Positions 1 to 7,527 of a DNA stretch of 12,774 bases are shown here, in pieces (the first letter of the stretch is position 1; each line of letters opens with the position of its first letter). The translations under genes were made by a program, and so were the position numbers. The stretch spans positions 1 to 12,774 of the forward strand of contig JBMFXG010000067.1 of NCBI GenBank assembly GCA_049964535.1, in the 5' to 3' direction. The stretch is from JAJYZP01 sp049964535 (GTDB lineage: Bacteria > Actinomycetota > Acidimicrobiia > Acidimicrobiales > Acidimicrobiaceae). The notes below the pieces were generated by a model, which was not told where the DNA came from, searched no databases, and worked only from the letters and a program-made list of their open reading frames with translations.

Positions 1-1340
1 GCTCGGTCCACCGATGCAACCATCGCCTGATCGAGATCGAAGTGACTATCAACGACAACGGGAGTCACCCCAAAGCTCAAGGTAAGTGATCCGGCCGCCT
101 CGCGCGTGACCGCGGCTCCGATAATCGGCACGAGGGGACGATACTTCGCCACCACACGCGCACTGTGCCCCGACTCCGTCACCGCTATCACCGCACGGAT
201 AGAGAGGACACTCGATATTTGAAAGGCCGAGAGCGCAATAGCATCGGCGACCGTATGTGCAGTTGGAGTCGGCCGACTCATATGGGTGATAGAGAAGTTC
301 AATCGTTCTCGCTCGGTCCGACGTGCAATACGATCCATGTACGAGACCGCTTCGAGGGGATACTCCCCCGCCGCTGTCTCTGCAGACAGCATGATTGCAT
401 CCGTGCCGTCCAAGATTGCGTTCGCGACATCGGTGGCCTCGGCACGCGTTGGGAGCGGAGCATGCACCATGGACTCGAGCATCTGAGTTGCGGTGATCAC
501 CGGACGTCCAATCTCATTACAGAGGTGAATGATCCGCTTCTGCTCAATTGGGACCGCCTCCGGTGCGATCTCGACCCCAAGGTCACCCCGCGCCACCATG
601 ACGGCATCCGAAGCCCGAATGATTGCTTCAATATCGAGCAGAGCGTTGGGTCGCTCTATCTTTGAGACGATCCTTGGGCGAAGCGGAGATGGGACCGACG
701 ACGCCACCTCGCGAGCCCGAATGACATCGCTGACGTCTCCGACAAACGAGATAGCTATAAAGTCGAAGCCCTCCGCTACGGCAAAACGAATGTGGTCTTC
801 ATCGGCATCGGTCAGAGCTGGGAGAATCACGGAAGATTCTGGGAAGTTGACCCCCTTACGGCGGATCAACGTTCCACCGATCTCGACAACGGCAGTGACC
901 CCATTGGTCGTAAGACGTTCGTGAACTCGTACCTGTACGACGCCGTCGGCAAAGCTGATGGCGTCACCTGGTTTCAACTGCTCGATTACACCGAGCCGAG
1001 TGATCGCAATCGTTCCATCTGTGCCAGCAACCGGTGGCGACGTGGTCACGGTGTCCGCTTCAATCACGCTGACGAGGTGACCCTCCTCGAGCAGCAGCGT
1101 ATCACTAGAGAGATCAGAGATACGTAGCTTCGGCCCGGGGATGTCTGCCAACAAACCAACGACTTTTCCGCTCCGTTGCGCGGCACGACGAACTCGGGCA
1201 AGGAGCGTTCGATGCTCGGATCGAGAACCGTGCGAGAAGTTCACACGAGCCACATCCATCCCAAGTTCGACCATCTTATTGAGAACCTCGGGACTCTGTG
1301 ACGCTGGCCCGATGGTACAGACGATCTTGGTGGCTCTCAT
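1..1340 (-). CDS. pyk: Pyruvate kinase, C-terminus cut by window edge
   Basis: Catalyses phosphoenolpyruvate + ADP to pyruvate + ATP, the last step of glycolysis, in the cytosol. Reading leftward from an ATG at 1340, the frame stays open for 446 residues to the window edge; the family is usually about 470-480 residues, so roughly 30 are missing. The N-terminus (TKIVCTIGPAS, then VARVNFSHGS) is the classic start of the barrel domain. The catalytic signature IVSKIERPNALL places the catalytic lysine at residue 227 and a metal-binding Glu at 229. MVARGDLGVEI follows, with the second metal-binding Asp at 253. The visible C-terminal part (GHSARVVAKYRP) belongs to the allosteric domain. The start is supported by a strong AGGGAGG-type ribosome site just upstream. 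No frameshift is seen. Its downstream neighbour is outside the window. Confidence 0.96.
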   Translation of the reverse strand, partial: MRATKIVCTIGPASQSPEVLNKMVELGMDVARVNFSHGSRSEHRTLLARVRRAAQRSGKVVGLLADIPGPKLRISDLSSDTLLLEEGHLVSVIEADTVTTSPPVAGTDGTIAITRLGVIEQLKPGDAISFADGVVQVRVHERLTTNGVTAVVEIGGTLIRRKGVNFPESSVILPALTDADEDHIRFAVAEGFDFIAISFVGDVSDVIRAREVASSVPSPLRPRIVSKIERPNALLDIEAIIRASDAVMVARGDLGVEIAPEAVPIEQKRIIHLCNEIGRPVITATQMLESMVHAPLPTRAEATDVANAILDGTDAIMLSAETAAGEYPLEAVSYMDRIARRTERERLNFSITHMSRPTPTAHTVADAIALSAFQISSVLSIRAVIAVTESGHSARVVAKYRPLVPIIGAAVTREAAGSLTLSFGVTPVVVDSHFDLDQAMVASVDR

Positions 1341-1368
1341 CAACTTCCCTCCCTAGCTAGGCATAAGG

Positions 1369-1565
1369 TTATCGGCTTAACTCAGCGACTTCGGACCCAT
1401 CGCAGACAAGTACAGTCATCTCACTGAGATCGAGCAGATGGGTTCCCGCATGTGGTAGGAGCTCAACACCGATCTCGCCCGCAGCTAGAATCGGCGCACA
1501 GGCTTCATCGACAACGACGCAACACTCGCCCTCACCGATGTCTCAAAGTCAGGGATCACAGCCAC
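1369..1565 (-). pseudogene. Possible decayed small gene in the eamA-pyk gap
   Basis: The gap carries protein-like reading in two frames of the minus strand. From a GTG at 1565 one frame reads MAVIPDFETS and then stops at a TAG near 1487. The neighbouring frame is open from 1542 to a TAA at 1369 and contains ECCVVVDEACAPIL, then GVELLPHAGTHLLDL, then TVLVCDGSEVAELSR, but it has no good start codon. Joining the two with one frameshift near 1530-1545 gives a plausible protein of about 65 residues. I do not recognise the family. It may be a pseudogene, a sequencing error in a real small gene, or chance. Confidence 0.3.
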
Positions 1566-1573
1566 AAGATGAC

Positions 1574-2560
1574 TTAGGGCTCCAGATCCCCGCGTTGGTC
1601 GAGATCGCTTTGAGCGCCTCGTGCACCAAGGGCGGAGATCATCATCGCTGCAATGATGACCGCACCACCGCTCAGCTGCAACGCCGTTGGGACCGTAGCA
1701 GTTAAGAGCACGCCGAAAATAAAGGCGAAGAGTGGTTCTAGGTTGAAGATGATGACGAGCTCCGAGGAGGAGATCGTTCGCTGATAGTGGGTCTGTGCAA
1801 CAAATGCAACAGCTGTGGCAAAGATCGCCGTCACCACGATTGCAATGAGAACGATCGGCGCCGTCATCGTTGCAAGACTGTAGGAGTGAGAAGGTGAGCG
1901 GGTGTCAAGAACCAACGACAACGCGCCAGAGAGGACAGCGACGATGAGGATCTGATCGAGAACGAGCTTGAAGGGAGGGACTCGATGTGTGCGCACTAGC
2001 CCTTCAGTAAGGAGGATCTGGAGAGCTACCGCTACCGCACAGCCCACCGTTAGCAGGTCACCACCGGTCTCTCCTGCGCCTAAAGGAGCTGAGACAAGAC
2101 CGAGTCCAACAAGAGCAACGAGAGAGGCCACAGCTTGACGAGCTCTGATGGGCTGTCGAAAGAAGACCCCAAGGAGCGGTACCAAGACAACAGAGAGACC
2201 GGTGATGAAGCCTGAAGTGGCGGGAGAGATCTGGCGCAGCCCAAGGGTCTGCAGGGCGTAGCTCAAAAAGAGAAAAACTCCTGGAATCAGCGTTGCACGC
2301 TGCGGTCGAAGCAACGTTCTCCACGCGCCTCGATGTCGTGCGTACCACCAAATACCGACTACCGCCATCACCACATACGCGAGAGCGAACCTCAGGGCCA
2401 AGAATGCAAAGACGCCGATGTGCTCAAGCGCGAGCTTGTTGAGAGCAAACGTCGACCCCCAGACCACACAGACCAGTGCGAGAACGAGCCTTCCGACCCA
2501 ATGCCGATCGTAGAAACGCTGAGACTCCCGGGAAGTTGCGCTAGGGTAGGTCAACTGCAC
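1574..2560 (-). CDS. EamA/DMT-family transporter
   Basis: A 328-residue integral membrane protein of the drug/metabolite transporter superfamily, with two EamA repeats and about ten transmembrane helices. Repeat 1 covers roughly residues 22-165 and opens with VVWGSTFALNKLAL, typical of EamA helix 1. Repeat 2 covers roughly 172-315 and includes LVIIFNLEPLFAFIFGVLL, the usual helix-9 signature. The substrate cannot be told from sequence; relatives export amino acids, metabolites or drugs. The start is a GTG at 2560 with no clear Shine-Dalgarno site, and a TTG at 2554 is the only other nearby start. It diverges from the PsiE-family gene, and a candidate promoter lies between them. A hydrophilic tail of about 15 residues follows the last helix. 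Confidence 0.9.
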   Translation of the reverse strand: MQLTYPSATSRESQRFYDRHWVGRLVLALVCVVWGSTFALNKLALEHIGVFAFLALRFALAYVVMAVVGIWWYARHRGAWRTLLRPQRATLIPGVFLFLSYALQTLGLRQISPATSGFITGLSVVLVPLLGVFFRQPIRARQAVASLVALVGLGLVSAPLGAGETGGDLLTVGCAVAVALQILLTEGLVRTHRVPPFKLVLDQILIVAVLSGALSLVLDTRSPSHSYSLATMTAPIVLIAIVVTAIFATAVAFVAQTHYQRTISSSELVIIFNLEPLFAFIFGVLLTATVPTALQLSGGAVIIAAMMISALGARGAQSDLDQRGDLEP

Positions 2561-2596
2561 CCACTGGGACAGTGAGGCAGTATGCGAGACGTGCCA

Positions 2597-2626
2597 ACCA
2601 TACTCGGCTCACCACCGTATCTACAA
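2597..2626 (-). promoter_or_regulatory. Candidate eamA promoter with inverted repeat
   Basis: On the minus strand, TTGTAG (2626-2621) and TATGGT (2602-2597) are 18 bases apart, a fair -35/-10 pair that would give a leader of about 30 bases before the GTG at 2560. A short inverted repeat, ACCGT (2614-2618) and ACGGT (2626-2630 on plus), overlaps the -35 and spacer and could be an operator. Five-base arms are too short to be significant alone. Confidence 0.3.
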
Positions 2627-2649
2627 CGGTCTACAGGCTGGAAGGAACG

Positions 2650-3180
2650 ATGAAAAAGCAACTCAGTAAGGTCCTTGAAGGTTTTGAAGGTTTGGTTTAT
2701 ATCGTGGTCGCTGTGTTGCTCGTGATTATCGCGGCAATCACGATCGTCAACGCCTTCAAGTCTTTCAACAACTTTTCCTTCGGCGGCGGCGTCACCTTGA
2801 CGCTCACGACGACCCTCAACGATGCACTCTTTGTCATCATCTTAATGGAGCTCCTGCAGACGGTGACCTCCCACTTGGCTGAGGGCGGCTTTCAGCTACG
2901 TCCTTTTTTGATCATCGGAATCATATCTTCGGTGCGGCGCATTCTCGTGGTGGGTGCACAGCTTTCGACCGCGCACCACCTCACACAGACTGCCTTTAAC
3001 GATTCGCTACGTGAGCTCGCATTCGATGCCGGAGTCGTGGTTGCTCTCACCGGAGCACTCTACGTCGTGCAGCGTCTGCGACGAGAAGAGCGCCGAGAGG
3101 AGATTACACAGCAGCGACGCTCCGATCCAATCGTTCACGAGGAGATCGTCGGTCACAACACTGATTCGGGGAGCCTGTAG
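2650..3180 (+). CDS. PsiE-family (phosphate-starvation-inducible E) membrane protein
   Basis: A 176-residue protein with four predicted membrane helices (about 14-34, 55-75, 84-104 and 123-142) and a highly charged cytoplasmic tail (RLRREERREE). The segment FLIIGIISSVRRILV in helix 3 is characteristic of the PsiE family (Pfam PF06146), whose biochemical role is unknown. The name comes from phosphate-starvation induction in E. coli and need not hold here. The ATG at 2650 is chosen because GGAAGGAACG sits just before it and the hydrophobic domain starts right after. The frame stays open upstream to a GTG at 2572, but that would add 26 unlike residues through the divergent promoter region. It is transcribed away from the EamA gene. 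Confidence 0.85.
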   Translation: MKKQLSKVLEGFEGLVYIVVAVLLVIIAAITIVNAFKSFNNFSFGGGVTLTLTTTLNDALFVIILMELLQTVTSHLAEGGFQLRPFLIIGIISSVRRILVVGAQLSTAHHLTQTAFNDSLRELAFDAGVVVALTGALYVVQRLRREERREEITQQRRSDPIVHEEIVGHNTDSGSL

Positions 3181-3437
3181 CCTCAGTGCTCGACCTTACG
3201 GGCTTCCAACTCACAGAGACCACACCCCGCATCAGGCGGCATGCTCCCGTTCAGAGCAGCTTGCGCACTACTCGCCGCAGAACTCTCGAAGATATCGTCT
3301 CCCTCGCCCAACGACGGCGCAGGTCGATCGAGAGCCTCCAACCGAGGCATCGAGGAAGAGCGTGCGAGAGACCCCTTCAACGAATGTGCTTTGCGCGCTG
3401 CGCTCGATTTCGTTGGGCCCATGGGACAGAGGTTGGA
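3181..3437. other. Gap without a confident gene
   Basis: Several overlapping frames are open here on both strands and none matches a family I recognise. The best minus-strand one runs 3491-3183 (102 residues) and ends with CGLCELEARK, a lone CxxC. It would begin inside the ribosome site of the downstream aldolase gene, is serine/alanine rich and shows no hydrophobic core pattern. The plus-strand frames (3186-3527 and 3241-3441) are arginine rich and look like translated noncoding DNA. I see no clear terminator for the PsiE gene. Confidence 0.4.
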
Positions 3438-3466
3438 TTGAAAGAGTGCGATGCGCGTGGTAGTGT
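3438..3466 (+). promoter_or_regulatory. Candidate promoter for the aldolase-family gene
   Basis: TTGAAA at 3438-3443 and TAGTGT at 3461-3466 are separated by exactly 17 bases, close to the housekeeping sigma consensus. Transcription would begin near 3473, leaving a short leader with GGAG at 3481-3484 five bases before the ATG at 3490. This also argues that the upstream in-frame GTG at 3451 is not the start. Confidence 0.5.
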
Positions 3467-3489
3467 GCAGGAGATCGAGAGGAGAGCTC

Positions 3490-4251
3490 ATGAGCTCGCT
3501 ATCATTTCCATCACCGCCACACTTTGAGGATCCTTACCAAGAACGACGACATCGTCTCGAACGATTAGCCGCTGCTTTCCGACTCTTCGCGCTCTTCGGC
3601 TTCGATGAGGGTGTCGCAGGGCATATCACGGTCCGCGACCCAATCGATCCAGGGCACTTCTGGGTGAACCCCTTCGGAATGGACTTTAGTCAGATCCGGG
3701 TTTCCGACCTCATTATGGTCGACCATACCGGGGAGGTAATTGCCGGTGAGAACTACGTCAATCGTGCCGCCTTCGTCATTCACTCTCAGGTCCATCAACA
3801 GCGTCCAGATGTCATTGCAGCCTGTCACGCCCACTCTCTCTACGGCAAGGCGCTCTCTACGCTTGGGCAACGCTTAGATCCAATCACGCAGGACGCGTGC
3901 GCTTTCTACCAAGACCACGCCCTCTTCGACGACTACACCGGTGTCGTTGTCGATCTCGAAGAGGGTGCTCGTATCGCGTCGGCTCTCGCCTCTTACAAGG
4001 CAGCGATCCTTCGGAATCATGGGCTCCTCACCGTCGGCCACAGCGTCGACGAGGCTGCGTGGTGGTTTATCACCATGGAGCGCTCCTGTCACGCCCAGCT
4101 CATAGCGCAATCTAGTGGAACGCCGGTCATGATCTCCGATGAGATGGCCGCCCATACGGCCAACCAAGTTGGAACACACTTCGCTGGCTGGTTCTCTTTC
4201 CAACCTCTCTACCAGCGTATTCTTGCTGAACAACCCGACTTTTTGAAGTAG
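3490..4251 (+). CDS. Class II aldolase/adducin-family protein
   Basis: A 253-residue cytosolic protein of the class II aldolase/adducin fold. The zinc-site histidines are visible: H113 and H115 in AACHAHSLYGKAL and H177 in ILRNHGLLTVG. The upstream helix reads AFVIHSQVHQQRPDV. Aligning that helix by eye with L-fuculose-1-phosphate aldolase puts alanine 94 where the catalytic/zinc glutamate (Glu73) sits. True aldolase activity is therefore doubtful, and the protein may belong to the adducin-like or another uncharacterised branch. Its length is normal for this group. The ATG at 3490 has a GGAG five bases upstream and lies downstream of a good promoter; the frame remains open back to a GTG at 3451. 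The DUF2256 gene follows 64 bases later and may be co-transcribed. Confidence 0.87.
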   Translation: MSSLSFPSPPHFEDPYQERRHRLERLAAAFRLFALFGFDEGVAGHITVRDPIDPGHFWVNPFGMDFSQIRVSDLIMVDHTGEVIAGENYVNRAAFVIHSQVHQQRPDVIAACHAHSLYGKALSTLGQRLDPITQDACAFYQDHALFDDYTGVVVDLEEGARIASALASYKAAILRNHGLLTVGHSVDEAAWWFITMERSCHAQLIAQSSGTPVMISDEMAAHTANQVGTHFAGWFSFQPLYQRILAEQPDFLK

Positions 4252-4315
4252 CACCATACGTGGGTCATCCCCCGCAGATCTCTGACAGAACGCTATCGAC
4301 TAGGAGCGAGCTTCT

Positions 4316-4465
4316 GTGAAACACAAAAAGCAGCACCTTCCGACCAAGATCTGTAAGACTTGCGGGAGGTCGTTTGCGTGGCGACGTCGATGGGCATCCG
4401 TATGGGACGAAGTTCTGTACTGCTCAGAACGGTGCCGCAGGAGCCGTATCTCCACCGCTCCGTAG
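4316..4465 (+). CDS. DUF2256 small zinc-binding protein
   Basis: A 49-residue reading frame starting at GTG 4316, preceded by AGGAG nine bases upstream. It matches the DUF2256 family (PF10013) closely: a basic N-terminus (KHKKQHLP), then KICKTCGRSFAWRRRW, then WDEVLYCSERCRR. The cysteines at 13, 16, 36 and 40 form a CxxC...CxxxC set that probably binds one zinc ion. Function is unknown; family members are often found near photolyase/cryptochrome genes, but none is present here. It follows the aldolase-family gene in the same direction and converges with gcvPB, whose stop lies 48 bases further on. It is easily missed because of its size and GTG start. Confidence 0.88.
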   Translation: MKHKKQHLPTKICKTCGRSFAWRRRWASVWDEVLYCSERCRRSRISTAP

Positions 4466-4513
4466 GTCATACCGCCTCATCGGAGACGGCAAACTCATCC
4501 AAAAGCGAACGCT

Positions 4514-6064
4514 CTACACCGGCCGATTTGGCGCCTGATCGAAGGTCAAGCGAGGCTTTCGAGCTGCTAACGCCTCGTCCACACGCCCTACAGGAGTCGT
4601 TGAGGGAGCATTGTGCAGCCACTCCTGGCCATCTGAGCTTTCCGCTGCCTCAGCGAGCCGTATCAGTGCGTCGGCCAGCGCCCGAAGCGTCTGTGGAGAC
4701 TCGGTCTCCGTCGGCTCCATCATAAGAGCTTCGTCAACAACGAGAGGGAAGTAGACCGTCGGTGAGTGAAAGCCCTCCTCAATCATGCCCTTCGCAATAT
4801 CGAGTGCGCGAACACCATAGCGCTTTTTGAGCTGAGCGGCCGAAGCCACGAACTCGTGCATGCACAGCTGCGGAAAGGCGATCTCATAGTGCTGAGCGAT
4901 CTGTGCCCGGAGCCAGTTTGCATTCAACACTGCGTATCGTGCGACATCTGCGAGTCCTGGCCCGCCGTGATAGATCATGTACGCAAGCGCTCTCGCGAGG
5001 ACGACTGCATTACCGTAGAATCCGTGGACCCTGCCGATAGAGAACTCCGGTGTCTTCCAGACATAGCGAACTCCATCCTCATCGTCGATCAGAGTGGCAC
5101 GCGGTCCCGGCAGATATTCACGGAGCCTCTCGGAGACGGCAACCGGACCAGCACCGGGACCACCACCTCCATGGGGAGTTGCAAAGGTCTTGTGAAGATT
5201 GGAGTGAACGATATCAAAGCCCATGTCTCCAGGGCGAGAGACACCGAGGATTGCGTTGAGATTCGCCCCGTCGTAGTACATAAGACCGCCAACAGCATGG
5301 ACTCGAGCCGTGATCTCAGCGATCTCCTCCTCAAAGAGCCCAAGCGTATTCGGATTGGTCAGCATCATGCCAGCAACATCTTCTCCGAGCACCTTATCAA
5401 GCTGATCGAGATCCACTAATCCCCGATCGTTCGAGGGGACGGTCACCGCCTCATAGCCGGCAAGCGTTACCGAGGCCGGGTTCGTACCATGCGCCGAGTC
5501 AGGGATGATCACCTTCGACCGCCGTCCTCCATGACGCTGGTGATAGTGAGCCATGATCAAAAGGCCAGTGAGTTCACCGGCCGCTCCGGCAGCTGGCTGT
5601 AGTGTCGCCGCAGTCATTCCCGTGATCTCACAGATCCAGGACTCCAGCGTCACCATAATCTCCAACCACCCTTGCGCAAAGCTAACAGGAGTGTGCGGAT
5701 GGACCTGCGAGATTCCTGGCATCGCTGCAACCGCGTCTGCAAACTTCGGATTGTACTTCATGGTGCACGAACCAAGTGGGTACGCACCGAGGTCTACGCT
5801 GTACTGGCGCGCTGAGAGTCGAGTGAAGTGACCAACGAGGTCCCGCTCCGATACCTCCGGCAACGCTGGCGGCTCATCGCGAAGCATGGTTGCTGGCAAA
5901 ACGGTCCGGGGGTCGACCTGGTCCACTCCGCTCGAGCGCAACGAAGATGCTCGACGTTTCGCAACGGAGAGATCGAAGATTGTCGGTTCTTCCGCCCTAC
6001 CCATTAATGGAATTGAGGCAGCAACTCCCCCACCTGGACGCTTGAAGTTAGCGCTCGTAGCCAT
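4514..6064 (-). CDS. gcvPB: Glycine dehydrogenase (decarboxylating) subunit 2
   Basis: The PLP-binding subunit of the split P-protein. With GcvPA it decarboxylates glycine and passes the aminomethyl group to lipoyl-GcvH. The 516 residues are in the normal range. The PLP lysine is K292 in HSNLHKTFATPHGGGGPGAG, the family hallmark. Other conserved segments are YPLGSCTMKYNP (about 95-106), HPHTP (122-126), PDSAHGTNPAS (189-198) and YDGANLNAI (264-272). The ATG at 6064 overlaps the gcvPA stop by one base (TAATG) and follows a GGAGG ribosome site about eight bases upstream, so translation is probably coupled to gcvPA. It is the last gene of the long minus-strand run and converges with the DUF2256 gene. 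I found no hairpin terminator in the short gap. Confidence 0.97.
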   Translation of the reverse strand: MATSANFKRPGGGVAASIPLMGRAEEPTIFDLSVAKRRASSLRSSGVDQVDPRTVLPATMLRDEPPALPEVSERDLVGHFTRLSARQYSVDLGAYPLGSCTMKYNPKFADAVAAMPGISQVHPHTPVSFAQGWLEIMVTLESWICEITGMTAATLQPAAGAAGELTGLLIMAHYHQRHGGRRSKVIIPDSAHGTNPASVTLAGYEAVTVPSNDRGLVDLDQLDKVLGEDVAGMMLTNPNTLGLFEEEIAEITARVHAVGGLMYYDGANLNAILGVSRPGDMGFDIVHSNLHKTFATPHGGGGPGAGPVAVSERLREYLPGPRATLIDDEDGVRYVWKTPEFSIGRVHGFYGNAVVLARALAYMIYHGGPGLADVARYAVLNANWLRAQIAQHYEIAFPQLCMHEFVASAAQLKKRYGVRALDIAKGMIEEGFHSPTVYFPLVVDEALMMEPTETESPQTLRALADALIRLAEAAESSDGQEWLHNAPSTTPVGRVDEALAARKPRLTFDQAPNRPV

Positions 6065-7419
6065 TACCTTGCCTCCACGATCTTTGAGAACTCACCAGCA
6101 AAACGATCGATCTCACTCTTCGTCCGACGCTCCGTTGCACTGAGGATGAGAGTGTTACTCGCCTTGAGATCGCCCGAAGGAAACTCACCACTCACCCCTG
6201 CGAGGAAACCTCGATCGGCAAGCGCGCTCCGTACGGCCTCGCTGTCAATGCCTGTCAGTCGAATCGTGAACTCTCTGACGAAGACAGGAGTCACGAGCTC
6301 AACACCGGGAATGGTGGACAGAGCATCGGCGAGATAGTGCGAGCTTGAGAGGCACGAGGTCGCCAGCTCTCGAAAACCATCGGGTCCGAGCCAGGAGAGA
6401 TAGATGCACGCGTGAACGGCCATCAGCGTCTGATTCGTACAGACGTTCGAAGACGCTCGCTCTCGACGGATGTCTTGCTCACGAGTTCGGAGCGTTGTCA
6501 CAAATGATCGACGACCCTCAGCGTCCACGGTCTCACCGACCAGACGCCCGGGCACGAGACGCAGATACTCGGGCCGAACCGAGAAGAGTCCTAGGTAAGG
6601 ACCACCGAAAGAGACAGGTGTTCCAAGCGATTGACCCTCGGCAACCGCTACATCGACCCCGAACGAGCCTGGACTGGATAACAGTGCCAACGAGATCGGA
6701 TCGTAGACGCAGATGAGAAGCGCTCCGGTTCGATTGGCAAGTTCCCGAGCTCGGGCGAGGTCCTCAACTACACCGAAGTAGTTTGGATATCCCACCACGA
6801 CCGCCGCTGCCTGCGAAGCGGTCTCGATTGAGAGGTCACTTGATAGGTCGTCGTTGAGAGGGAGTTCCTCGACACTCAAACCCGTTCCCTCCGCGAAGGT
6901 CCGAACGGTCTGGAGATAGGTCGGGTTGATCCCTTTTGAGACGATGACGTGATGTGAGCGAGTATGCGCACACGCTAAGTTCACCGCCTCAACCGTGGCC
7001 GTTGCCCCGTCGTAGAGCGAGGCGTTGGAGATCTCAAGTCCACTCAGACGAGAGATAAGCGTCTGAAACTCGAAGAGAGCCTGAAGAACCCCCTGAGCAA
7101 CTTCCGGCTGATAGGGAGTGTACGCAGTCACAAACTCACCGCGAGATCCGAGCGTTCTGACGACCTGTGGAATATCGTGATCGTACGAGCCGCCGCCTGC
7201 GAAGGAGACGAGCGGACGGCCATGATGAAGGTTCTTCGCACTCACCTCTTCGAAGTAGGTGAGCACATCGTACTCAGAGACACCATCGGGGAGGTTAAGA
7301 CCTCGACCCAAGCGGCGCTCTCGAGGAATCGTAGCAAAGATCTCGTCGATCTCTTTGAGACCGAGATCGGCGAGCATCTGGCTCGTTTCAGTCTCAGTGT
7401 GTGGAATAAAAGTAGGCAC
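6064..7419 (-). CDS. gcvPA: Glycine dehydrogenase (decarboxylating) subunit 1
   Basis: Partner of GcvPB in the heterotetrameric P-protein of the glycine cleavage system. It is structurally related to the PLP-enzyme fold but lacks the PLP lysine. Recognisable segments: FIPHTETE at the N-terminus, the YDHDIPQVVR region, TAYTPYQPEVAQGVLQALFE, and SLYDGATATVEAVNLA. From the GTG at 7419 the protein has 451 residues, matching the usual length of about 445-450 and starting where the family starts. The frame is open upstream to an ATG at 7512, adding 31 residues unlike the family and without a ribosome site, so I prefer 7419. Its own ribosome site is only moderate (AAAGG, about 12 bases upstream). 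gcvT ends at 7528, upstream in the same run. Confidence 0.93.
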   Translation of the reverse strand: MPTFIPHTETETSQMLADLGLKEIDEIFATIPRERRLGRGLNLPDGVSEYDVLTYFEEVSAKNLHHGRPLVSFAGGGSYDHDIPQVVRTLGSRGEFVTAYTPYQPEVAQGVLQALFEFQTLISRLSGLEISNASLYDGATATVEAVNLACAHTRSHHVIVSKGINPTYLQTVRTFAEGTGLSVEELPLNDDLSSDLSIETASQAAAVVVGYPNYFGVVEDLARARELANRTGALLICVYDPISLALLSSPGSFGVDVAVAEGQSLGTPVSFGGPYLGLFSVRPEYLRLVPGRLVGETVDAEGRRSFVTTLRTREQDIRRERASSNVCTNQTLMAVHACIYLSWLGPDGFRELATSCLSSSHYLADALSTIPGVELVTPVFVREFTIRLTGIDSEAVRSALADRGFLAGVSGEFPSGDLKASNTLILSATERRTKSEIDRFAGEFSKIVEAR

Positions 7420-7527
7420 GCTGCACTGTCGCCTTTCGCTGTGATACGGAAAAGATAACTCTTGCCTCAGAGGCACTTCGATGCTCTTCGCACGCTCTGC
7501 ATGCAGAGCCATGACGGAAGGACCATC

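Noticed and set aside
165..1356. Open frames on the plus strand opposite pyruvate kinase (for example 165-665 and 792-1127)
   Set aside because: They are antisense to an intact, clearly conserved pyruvate kinase and have arginine/serine-rich, familyless translations.
2572..2649. Extended GTG start for the PsiE-family gene
   Set aside because: The added 26 residues run through the divergent promoter region; the ATG at 2650 has a good ribosome site and fits the family start.
3183..3491. 102-residue minus-strand frame with a C-terminal CxxC in the gap before the aldolase gene
   Set aside because: A single cysteine pair, low-complexity composition, no recognisable family, and a start inside the downstream gene's ribosome site; kept only as a note.
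4766..5419. 217-residue plus-strand frame opposite gcvPB
   Set aside because: GcvPB is full length with all motifs on the other strand; the antisense frame matches no family and lacks a ribosome site.
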